NCBI RefSeq assembly: GCF_002797855.1
Contig: NZ_PGFB01000001.1
Span: forward strand, 744,001 to 808,000
Reading direction: 5' to 3'
Source: Compostimonas suwonensis
Lineage (GTDB): Bacteria > Actinomycetota > Actinomycetes > Actinomycetales > Microbacteriaceae
Length of the DNA stretch: 64,000 nucleotides
Shown: positions 33,823-41,418 of the stretch, piece by piece
Layout of the letters: each line of letters starts with the position of its first letter
Position numbering within the stretch: position 1 is the stretch's first letter
Made by a program: the position numbers and the translations under genes
Notes under the pieces: generated by a model
Seen by the model: the letters and a program-made list of their open reading frames with translations, nothing else
What the model was told of the DNA's origin: nothing
Databases searched by the model: none

Positions 33823-36800
33823 ATGCGTTCACGCAAGAATTCGACGACATCTCCGGCTGCTCGAGAGGAACGGGGCGGCGAGCCTCGCCGATTCGCGCGG
33901 ATGCCGCGGCTGCTCTTCGCGGGAGTGCTGACGGCCGCGCTCGCGCTCTCCCCGCTCGCGGCGCAGGCGGCGAACCCGCAGCCGACGGATCCCGCATCGT
34001 CCACGTCGACGCCCGCGACGGAGTCGACGGCGACCGAGACGCCCACCTCGACCGCGGTGCCCACCGAGGCCTCCACGGCCGACCCGACCCCCGCCCCCGG
34101 CGAGACCCCCGCCCCGAGCGAGACCCCCGCCCCCGGCGAGCTGCCCGCACCTCCGCCGCCGCCCCAGCCCACGACCGGCGCACCGGCTCCGGGCGAGCAG
34201 ACCGGCACCGGCACGCCGACCGAGCAGAACGGTCTCACGGCTCCCGCCCCTGCCCCCGGTTCCGCGCAGCGCGCCGCTGTGGGCCCGCACTCCATCTCGG
34301 GCACCGTCACGCGCGCCGGCGGCGCCCCCGTGACGGCGGCCGACTCCGTGTGGGTCTCGCTCATCGATCAGAGCAGCAGCAGCCTGATCGCATCCACCAC
34401 CACCGCCATTGACGGCAGCTACACACTGAGCGACATCCCCTCGGGCGACGACATGGTCGTGCAGTTCGGCTCGGGCTCGGGAACCCTGCTCGGCGAGTAC
34501 TACGACGACGCGCCCAGCGCGTTCTTCGCGCAGGCCTTCACCTTCACCGACGAGGAGCCGCAGACGCTCACCGGCATCGACGCCGAGCTCGCTCTCGGCT
34601 CGGTGATCTCCGGTCATGTCTCGGGCAGCGACGGCAGCTCGGTCGACGGCGTGTACGTGAACATTCAGCGTGTGCCGAGCGGATCGGGCAACAGCTTCTT
34701 CGGCGGCCAGGTGGAGGCCGACGGCGACTACTCGATCACGGGCGTTGCTCCCGGCGACTACCGGGTGACCTTCTCGGGGACCCCGGGCGGGCTGATGGGC
34801 CAGTACTACGACGGCGTCTACGATCAGGGCTCCGCGACCCTCGTGACGGTCGCGGGCAACGGGCAGACCGTGACCGGCATCGACGCGATCCTCGACCCGG
34901 GAAGCTCGGTCTCCGGGACCGTCACGCGCAACGACGGCGGGTCGTTCGAGACGAGCCCCGTCACCGTATCGGTGCAGCCGGTCGACAACCAGGGCTTCTC
35001 CGTCGACGCGACGGTGGCCGCCGACGGCAGCTACACGGTCGACGGCCTGGCCCCCGGCGTCTACACGGTGCAGTTCAGGCCGCAGGAGGAGGGCAGCAAC
35101 CTCATCCTCGGCTACTACGGCGGCACCGACTGGTCGACGGCCGCGCGGATCACCATCGGCGCGGGCGAGGCGCAGGACCTCGTCGGCTACGACTTCGGGA
35201 TGCTGCTGGGAAACGAGATCTCGGGCCAGATCACCCGGGCCGACGGTGAGCCCTGGGAGGAGTTCCGCACACCGCAGGTGATCGTCGAGGAGTGGGACGG
35301 CTCGAGCACGAGCGTCACCTCCACCTCGATGGAGGCCGACGGGAGCTACGCCGTCCACGGCATCGCCCCCGGAAGCTACCGTGTGAAGTTCGAGGGCAGC
35401 TACAGCGACGACGCCTTCGGCTTCGTCTGGTACGACGACGTGATCGATCCGAGCGCGGCGCATCAGTTCGTCTTCGGGTCCGACCCCCAGGTCGTCACGG
35501 GAATCGACGGCCAGCTCTCGCAGGCGTCGAGCGTCTCGGGCACGGTCACGCGCTCCGACGGCAAGCCGATCGAGGAGAACACCTTCGTCTCCCTCGAGCT
35601 GCCGGGCTCCGGCTACATCGCGGCCTCCACGCAGGTGCGGGCCGACGGCAGCTACCGCTTCGACAAGGTCACGCCGCGCGACTACGTCGTGCGGTTCGGC
35701 GGCACCGACCACGTACGGGAGCAGTACTACCCCGACGTGCAGTACTCCTACGAGGCCACGATCCTCACCGTCACCGAGGAGCCGCTCACGGGGATCGACG
35801 CGACCCTGACGGCGGGCGCCCCCGTCACCGGAACCGTGACGCGCTCGGACGGCGCCCCCATCGACTACACGAGCATCGCGGTCTACGCCTACGACGCCGA
35901 CTACCGCCAGGCCGGATCGACCTGGGTGAACACCGACGGAAGCTACAAGATCCCCGCGCTCGCCGCCGGCAACTACCGGTTCCAGTTCACCCCGCTGGGC
36001 ACGGGCAACCCGGTCGTCCCCTCCTGGTGGGACGGCAAGGCATCCTTCGAGCAGGCCGACGCCGTCACGATGCCGAGCACGCTCGAGGCCGTGACGGGCA
36101 TCGACACCGAGCTCATCGTGGGCACGACGGCGAGCGGTCACGTCGTCGATCCGAACGGCGACCCGGTCGCCAACACCTCGGTCTCGTTCGCCGGCGCCGA
36201 TGGGCGCTACGGCTACGGCACCACGAACGCCGACGGCGACTACACCGTCTACGGCCTCGCCGACGGCGACTACACCGTGCAGTTCAGCACCTGGGACACG
36301 GGCCTGATCGGCGAGTACTACGACGACGCCCGCACCGTGGATGACGCGACCCTCGTGACTGTCGAGAACGCCGAGCCCGTCACGGGCATCGACGCCGCCC
36401 TCGAGCAGGGCAGCACGATCTCGGGCACCGTGACCCGTGCCGACGGCGGGAGCCTCGCCGACTGCGCCGTGCGGGTCTCCCTCGTGCGCGACGCACCGCC
36501 CAGCCAGAGCGGCGACGGCGGGGAGTGCGTGGACGCCGACGGCGGCTACGCGATCGACGGCATCGCGCCCGACCGCTACTTCGTGGCCTTCGGCGGCGAG
36601 GGGCTCGCGACCCAGTGGTTCGACGACGTGTCGGTGCGTGCGGATGCCACGGTCCTCGAGTTCGTCGAGGGCGAGCCGCGCGACGAGACCGGTGTCGACG
36701 CCGAGCTGCAGCCCGGCGGCTCCATCACCGCGAGCGCGACCCGCAGCGACGGCGGCTCTCTCGACGCCGTGACCGTCGAGGCCGTGCTGGCCGACGGCGG

Positions 36801-37620
36801 CACGGTCGTCTACAGCCGCGCGGTCGGCAGCTACGAGCCCCAGTTCACACTGAGCGGCCTCCCGCTCGACCGCTACCTGCTTCGCTTCAGCGCTCCCGGC
36901 CTGCCGACCCAGTACTACGGCGGCGCCGATGCCGGCAGCGCCACGGTCGTCGACCTCACGACGGAGCCCGACGCGACGGGCATCGCGGTCGCTCTGGCGG
37001 CGGCATCCACGGCGGCGCTCGAGGTGACGCGCGGCGGCGGCGAGACGGTGACCGCCGGTCAGACGCTTGCGGCCCTCGCGGTCACGGTCGTCGACGGCGC
37101 GGGCGAGCCGGTCTACGGCAAGCGCGTGGTGTTCACGGTCTCGGGCGCGGCGACCTTCGCCGGCGGCGCGACCACGGCGACCGCGCCCTCGAACTCGGCC
37201 GGTCTCGCGGTCTCGCCCGCGCTCCTCTCCGGCGAGACGGCGGGCACGGTCACGGCGAGCGCACGCATCTCGGGTGTGTCCGGCAGCTCCGTGGCCTTCG
37301 ACCCCTCGACGGTGCGCGATGCACAAGACGGCGCGGGCGACCTCAGTGTGACCACGACGGCCACCACGAGCCTCGAGAACGGCCTCGCGGTGCTCACCGT
37401 GACGGTGCTCAACAGCGGCCCGGCGGCCGCCGATCTGCGCATCACGACTCCGTTCGGCGCCAAGACCTACACGAACGTCGCCCCGGGCGCCGAGGCGACG
37501 CGTGTCTTCCGCAGCTACCGGGCATCCGTCGACGACGGCACCGTGACGGTGCGCGTGACGGATCCCGTGGGCGGGCACAGCATCGACATCTCGACCGACT
37601 ATGAAGGCGTGGAACTATGA
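33823..37620 (+). CDS. Large secreted repeat protein (carboxypeptidase-regulatory-like repeats)
   Basis: 1265 aa. Signal peptide after a 26-residue n-region (MPRLLFAGVLTAALALSPLAAQA), then about 90 residues rich in Pro/Thr/Glu, probably a wall-spanning or glycosylated linker. Nine repeats of about 90 aa follow, each starting SGTVTR-xDG-G and containing DGSYTVDGLAPGxYTVQF, YYDG and TGIDA: the carboxypeptidase regulatory-like / Cna-B sandwich. A bacterial Ig-like domain (about 1060-1160) and a short beta domain end the protein. No sortase motif or C-terminal helix, so it is secreted or held non-covalently. Overlaps the next gene (ATGA). Confidence 0.88.
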   Translation: MRSRKNSTTSPAAREERGGEPRRFARMPRLLFAGVLTAALALSPLAAQAANPQPTDPASSTSTPATESTATETPTSTAVPTEASTADPTPAPGETPAPSETPAPGELPAPPPPPQPTTGAPAPGEQTGTGTPTEQNGLTAPAPAPGSAQRAAVGPHSISGTVTRAGGAPVTAADSVWVSLIDQSSSSLIASTTTAIDGSYTLSDIPSGDDMVVQFGSGSGTLLGEYYDDAPSAFFAQAFTFTDEEPQTLTGIDAELALGSVISGHVSGSDGSSVDGVYVNIQRVPSGSGNSFFGGQVEADGDYSITGVAPGDYRVTFSGTPGGLMGQYYDGVYDQGSATLVTVAGNGQTVTGIDAILDPGSSVSGTVTRNDGGSFETSPVTVSVQPVDNQGFSVDATVAADGSYTVDGLAPGVYTVQFRPQEEGSNLILGYYGGTDWSTAARITIGAGEAQDLVGYDFGMLLGNEISGQITRADGEPWEEFRTPQVIVEEWDGSSTSVTSTSMEADGSYAVHGIAPGSYRVKFEGSYSDDAFGFVWYDDVIDPSAAHQFVFGSDPQVVTGIDGQLSQASSVSGTVTRSDGKPIEENTFVSLELPGSGYIAASTQVRADGSYRFDKVTPRDYVVRFGGTDHVREQYYPDVQYSYEATILTVTEEPLTGIDATLTAGAPVTGTVTRSDGAPIDYTSIAVYAYDADYRQAGSTWVNTDGSYKIPALAAGNYRFQFTPLGTGNPVVPSWWDGKASFEQADAVTMPSTLEAVTGIDTELIVGTTASGHVVDPNGDPVANTSVSFAGADGRYGYGTTNADGDYTVYGLADGDYTVQFSTWDTGLIGEYYDDARTVDDATLVTVENAEPVTGIDAALEQGSTISGTVTRADGGSLADCAVRVSLVRDAPPSQSGDGGECVDADGGYAIDGIAPDRYFVAFGGEGLATQWFDDVSVRADATVLEFVEGEPRDETGVDAELQPGGSITASATRSDGGSLDAVTVEAVLADGGTVVYSRAVGSYEPQFTLSGLPLDRYLLRFSAPGLPTQYYGGADAGSATVVDLTTEPDATGIAVALAAASTAALEVTRGGGETVTAGQTLAALAVTVVDGAGEPVYGKRVVFTVSGAATFAGGATTATAPSNSAGLAVSPALLSGETAGTVTASARISGVSGSSVAFDPSTVRDAQDGAGDLSVTTTATTSLENGLAVLTVTVLNSGPAAADLRITTPFGAKTYTNVAPGAEATRVFRSYRASVDDGTVTVRVTDPVGGHSIDISTDYEGVEL

Positions 37621-38072
37621 GCAAGAAGATCAACGACGTGACGGCGGACGACTCGTCCCGAAGCATCGCGCGCAGTGTGCTCAGCCGGCGCACGGTCATC
37701 AAGGGCTCCGCATGGGCGGCTCCCGTGATCGCCGTCGCCGTGGCGTCACCCGCCGCTGCGGCATCCCAGGGCGACGTCGCGAGCATCCGCTACCTGTCGA
37801 CCACGATCGGCGGCGGCGACCTGCTCGTCGGGCAGGCGCTCGACTCGATGCAGCAGCCGGTCGCCGGGGTGACGGTCTCGTTCGACATCCAGTCGGGTTC
37901 GCTCGCCTTCACGGGCGACCAGTCGGTTCCGACCGACACGACCGGCACCTTCTTCGCGCCGATCGAGTCGACCCTGCAGCCGGGGGCGGGCCCGGAGACG
38001 GGCATCATCCTGGTCACCGTCGGCAGCCTTGCCACCGAGCCCATCACGGTGACAGTGTTGCCGGAGGACTGA
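37617..38072 (+). CDS. Small Tat-exported protein
   Basis: 151 aa. The N-terminus carries a twin-arginine signal: SRRTVIKGSAWAAPVIAVAVASPAAAA (S-R-R-x-V-I-K). The exported part of about 100 residues is one beta-sandwich-like domain (GQALDSMQQPVAGVTVSFDIQ...) resembling the Ig-like domain at the end of the preceding protein. Its ATG overlaps that gene's stop by 4 bp, so the pair is made together and may act as one complex. No cysteines in the mature part. Function unknown. Confidence 0.8.
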   Translation: MSKKINDVTADDSSRSIARSVLSRRTVIKGSAWAAPVIAVAVASPAAAASQGDVASIRYLSTTIGGGDLLVGQALDSMQQPVAGVTVSFDIQSGSLAFTGDQSVPTDTTGTFFAPIESTLQPGAGPETGIILVTVGSLATEPITVTVLPED

Positions 38073-38170
38073 TCCCCGGATCGCCCCGACCTCGTCGATG
38101 ACCCGCCCGACGACCCTCGTCGACGGGCCGCACCGCTAACAGACCGACCGCACGCTCGAAGGGGCACACG

Positions 38171-39700
38171 CTGGACCTTCAGGGGTATCTCCGCATCTTC
38201 CGCGCCCACTGGCTGGGGATCGTGCTGCTGACCGTGCTCGGGGTCGCGACCGCGGCGGGATGGACCCTGCTGCAGCCGAAGGTCTACACCGCCGATGCGA
38301 GCGGCTACGTGAGCTCGGCGTCGAACGGCGACACCAGCTCGGCGCTCATCGGCGACAACCTCGCGCGCGCGAAGGTCACCTCGTATCTCGACATCGGCTC
38401 CTGGCGGTCCGTCGCCGAGCACGCCATCGACGAGCTCGGACTGCGGACCACTCCCGAGGCGCTCGTGCAGCGGGTCGAGGTGAGCAACCCGCTCGACACC
38501 GTCGTCATCAAGGTCGTGGCATCCGCGAGCTCGCCGGAGGACGCGCGCGATCTCGCCGAGGCCTGGATCCGAGGCATGGTGGTCGAGATCAACACCCTCG
38601 AGGGCAGCTCGGACGGCTCGGGCGTCGTGACCCTCTCGGTCGGCGACTCCGCTCGCCTGCCGAGCTCGCCGAGCTCGCCCAACACGCGTCTCGCCCTCGC
38701 GCTCGGCGGCCTGATCGGCCTCGTGATCGGGGTGGGCTACGCGCTGCTGCGGCACACGCTCGACCGGCGCATCCGCTCCGCGGAGGGCGTCGAGAAGGAG
38801 ACGGGTGTGCCGGTCGTGGGCACCATCCCGCTCGAGCGGAGCTTCACCGACGAGAGCCGGCTCATCCCCTTCGACGACGGCAACGCGCAGGCCGGGGGCC
38901 GTGCGCCGGACGTCTTCGCGATCGCCGAGGCGATGCGCGAGCTGCGCACCAACCTGCAGTTCATGGATGTCGACAACCCGCCCCGGGTGATCGTCGTGAC
39001 GAGCCCGCTGCCGGGCGACGGCAAGTCGACCACGAGCGCCAACCTCGCGATCACGCTCGCGGCCAACGACCAGCGGGTCGTGCTCATCGACGGCGACCTG
39101 CGCAGGCCCACGATCGCATCCATCTTCCACCTCGTCACGGGCGCGGGCCTCACCGACGTGCTGGCCGGGCGGGCCGAGCTCGCCGAGGTGCTGCAGCCGG
39201 CCGGGCCGTCGGGCAACCTGCTCGTGCTGGAGGCCGGGCAGGTTCCGCCCAACCCGAGCGAGGTGCTCGGCTCCGAGCGGATGCGCGTGCTTCTCGAGAC
39301 CCTCTCGGAGCAGGCGATCGTCATCATCGACGCTCCCCCGCTGATCCCGGTGACGGATGCGACGGTGCTGGCCACGCGGGCCGACGGCGCCTTCGTCGTC
39401 GCGAGCGCGGGCAAGACCACCTACGAGGTGCTCGACAAGGCGCTGCAGAACCTGCGGAGGGCCAACGCCCGCACCCTCGGCGTCGTTCTCAACCGCGTGC
39501 CGCGCTCCGGCTCGGCGGCCGCCTCTTACGGCTACCAGTACCGGGGCGACTACTACCGCAGCGCCTCGGCGAAGGCAGCCGCCGGAGTGCCTGTCGCCGG
39601 AGTGCCTGTCGCCGGAGCGCCGGCGGCTGCGGGGATGCCGGCGTCGATCCCTCTGGATGACGACGACCAGCCGCGCGGCCGCCGAGCCCGACGGGTCTGA
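38171..39700 (+). CDS. Wzz-BY-kinase: polysaccharide tyrosine autokinase
   Basis: 509 aa. Wzz-type chain-length domain with two helices (WLGIVLLTVLGVATAAGWTLL and LALALGGLIGLVIGVGYALL) joined to a bacterial tyrosine kinase. Walker A is SPLPGDGKST (about 278-287), Walker A' VLIDGD, Walker B VIIDAPPL; the tail has a Tyr cluster (SYGYQYRGDYYRS) for autophosphorylation, then a VAGVP repeat. It controls exopolysaccharide or capsule assembly. I choose a CTG start at 38171, with AAGGGG six nt upstream, because the residues then read MDLQGYLRIFRAHW, the usual N-terminus; GTG 38222 would cut the first helix. Confidence 0.88.
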   Translation: MDLQGYLRIFRAHWLGIVLLTVLGVATAAGWTLLQPKVYTADASGYVSSASNGDTSSALIGDNLARAKVTSYLDIGSWRSVAEHAIDELGLRTTPEALVQRVEVSNPLDTVVIKVVASASSPEDARDLAEAWIRGMVVEINTLEGSSDGSGVVTLSVGDSARLPSSPSSPNTRLALALGGLIGLVIGVGYALLRHTLDRRIRSAEGVEKETGVPVVGTIPLERSFTDESRLIPFDDGNAQAGGRAPDVFAIAEAMRELRTNLQFMDVDNPPRVIVVTSPLPGDGKSTTSANLAITLAANDQRVVLIDGDLRRPTIASIFHLVTGAGLTDVLAGRAELAEVLQPAGPSGNLLVLEAGQVPPNPSEVLGSERMRVLLETLSEQAIVIIDAPPLIPVTDATVLATRADGAFVVASAGKTTYEVLDKALQNLRRANARTLGVVLNRVPRSGSAAASYGYQYRGDYYRSASAKAAAGVPVAGVPVAGAPAAAGMPASIPLDDDDQPRGRRARRV

Positions 39701-39714
39701 GGCGGGGCCGTTCG

Positions 39715-40332
39715 ATGACCGATCTCTTCGCCGCGGGCAGGGACGAGGGCCGGGTGGGGGTGCTGTTCGTCTGCACGGGCAACATCTGCCGCTCGCCGCT
39801 CGCCGAGGCGGTGTTCCGGGCGCGCTCGGGCGGGGGTGTGGACGGCGCCGGCCTACCGGTGGGCAGCGCGGGGCTGCACGCCGTCGTCGGCGCGCCCATG
39901 GACGGCATCCCCGCGCAGCTCGCCCGCGATGCGGGTGCGGACTCGCAGCACCGGGCGCGGCAGATCGACCGCGACTCCGTCTCCCGTGCGGCGCTCGTGC
40001 TCACGATGACGCGCGAGCAGCGCACGCAGCTCGTGCGGGAGTTCCCCTCGGCCCTTCGCCGCGCCTTCACGCTCGCCGAGTTCCTGCGGCTCCTCGGCGA
40101 CCCGGCCGCGCCCGTCCGTCCGGAGGCCCCCGCTGCTCCCGTCGGGCTCGCCGCCTCGCAGAGGCTCGGGGAGCTCGTCGCCGGGGCGGGCAGCGCACGC
40201 GGCTCCCTCGGCTCGCACGACGATGACGACATCGCCGACCCCTACGGGCGCTCCCGGGAGACGCACGAACGGGTCGGCGGCCGGATCGTCGCGCTCGTGG
40301 ACGAGCTCGCCCGGCGACTCGGCACGCTCTGA
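39715..40332 (+). CDS. Low-molecular-weight protein tyrosine phosphatase
   Basis: 205 aa. The phosphate-binding loop is C-T-G-N-I-C-R-S (Cys20, Arg26), preceded by VGVLFV. The general-acid loop is near DDDDIADPYGRS (about residue 180). An Ala/Pro-rich insert of about 35 residues before it makes the protein longer than the usual 150-160. It should remove phosphate from the BY-kinase tail, as Wzb does for Wzc. It begins 14 bp after the kinase gene and overlaps the next by 1 nt (TGATG). Confidence 0.92.
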   Translation: MTDLFAAGRDEGRVGVLFVCTGNICRSPLAEAVFRARSGGGVDGAGLPVGSAGLHAVVGAPMDGIPAQLARDAGADSQHRARQIDRDSVSRAALVLTMTREQRTQLVREFPSALRRAFTLAEFLRLLGDPAAPVRPEAPAAPVGLAASQRLGELVAGAGSARGSLGSHDDDDIADPYGRSRETHERVGGRIVALVDELARRLGTL

Positions 40333-41282
40333 TGGCCGGCGCTGCTGTGACCGGCAGGGACGGGGCGCCCGAGCCCGCGGTGCTGCTGCAGCGCGGCGAG
40401 GCGGTGGAGCTCGCGCACGCGCTCATCGACCGCGTGGCGCGGGCTCGCGGCATCCGTGCCCTGTTCATCAAAGGCCCCTCGCTCGCGCTGCACGGCCTGC
40501 GCCCGCCACGCGTCTCAGCCGACGTCGACGTGCTCGTCGACCCCCTCCGCTTCGACGAGCTGTTCGACGCCCTCGTGTCGCTCGGCTGGTCGGAGCGGCC
40601 CTCCACCTTTGCGAGCCGCGCCTTCACCACGCACTCCCGCACGCTCGTCGCCGACGGATGGCCGTGCGATATCGACGCGCATCACCGGTTCCCGGGGTTC
40701 CTGGCCGACCCGGCCGTCGTCTTCGAGGCGCTGTGGCGGCGGCGCACGACGATGCGGCTGGCGGGGGTGCGCTGCGAGGTGCCGGACCGGGCGGGCAGCA
40801 TCCTCATCCTCGCCCTGCACTCACTGCGCAGCAGCACCGCCGTGCCCCGGCATCGTGGTGAGCTCGACCACCTGATCGGGGCGGTCGGCCCGGCCCTGAG
40901 CGAGACGGAGCGCGCCGACCTCGCCGAGCTCGCGCTCGAGACGGGCTCGGTCGCGACCCTGGACTCGGTGCTGCCCGCCCTCGGTGTCGACGCACGGGCG
41001 ACGCCCGAGGAGCTGGCCGCGCCCGAGGCGCTCGAGTGGCGCCGCCGGGTCGCCGCGGGTGCGCCGATCACCCACCACTGGCTGAGCGCCGTGATGGACG
41101 CCCCGTGGCGGGGCAGGCCGCGTCTGCTGCTGCACGCGCTGTGGCCGAGCGCCCACGATCTGCGGCTCGACCACCCCGACATCGCTCCGGGATCGCTCGC
41201 GCTCCTGCGGGCGCGCTGGCAGCGTCTGGGGCGCGGTCTCGACGCGCTCCCGGCCGTGCTGCGTGCCCGCCGACGTGCGTGA
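40332..41282 (+). CDS. NTP_transf_5-type nucleotidyltransferase family protein
   Basis: 316 aa. The nucleotidyltransferase-fold core reads ALFIKGPSLALHGLRPPRVSADVDVLVDP, with D-V-D as the likely metal pair, followed by GWSERPS and a CDIDAHHRF segment. The C-terminal half is helical. Members of this uncharacterised family lie in lasso-peptide and exopolysaccharide loci, often next to HprK-like kinases and PqqD proteins, both of which are present about 7 kb upstream. Its substrate is unknown. Starts in the stop codon of the phosphatase gene. Confidence 0.78.
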   Translation: MAGAAVTGRDGAPEPAVLLQRGEAVELAHALIDRVARARGIRALFIKGPSLALHGLRPPRVSADVDVLVDPLRFDELFDALVSLGWSERPSTFASRAFTTHSRTLVADGWPCDIDAHHRFPGFLADPAVVFEALWRRRTTMRLAGVRCEVPDRAGSILILALHSLRSSTAVPRHRGELDHLIGAVGPALSETERADLAELALETGSVATLDSVLPALGVDARATPEELAAPEALEWRRRVAAGAPITHHWLSAVMDAPWRGRPRLLLHALWPSAHDLRLDHPDIAPGSLALLRARWQRLGRGLDALPAVLRARRRA

Positions 41283-41418
41283 GGCGAGCCGGCGGCCCAC
41301 GTACTGGGGTGCCGTGCTTTCCGATTACGCACGGCCCGGCATCCGCTCCCGCTCATAGGATTCCCCAGTTGCCACGATTTGGGCGTGGTGGCGTTTCGAG
41401 CAAGTACCGGGGAGTTCC

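Noticed and set aside
33829-37578. 1249-codon open frame on the minus strand
   Set aside because: It is the antisense shadow of the repeat-protein gene; composition is Arg/Gly/Asp/His-rich with no domain, and the plus-strand gene has a signal peptide and clear repeats.
31173-41282. Lasso-peptide biosynthetic cluster
   Set aside because: HprK-like, PqqD-like and nucleotidyltransferase proteins are present, but no B2 protease, asparagine-synthetase-like cyclase or short precursor peptide was found.
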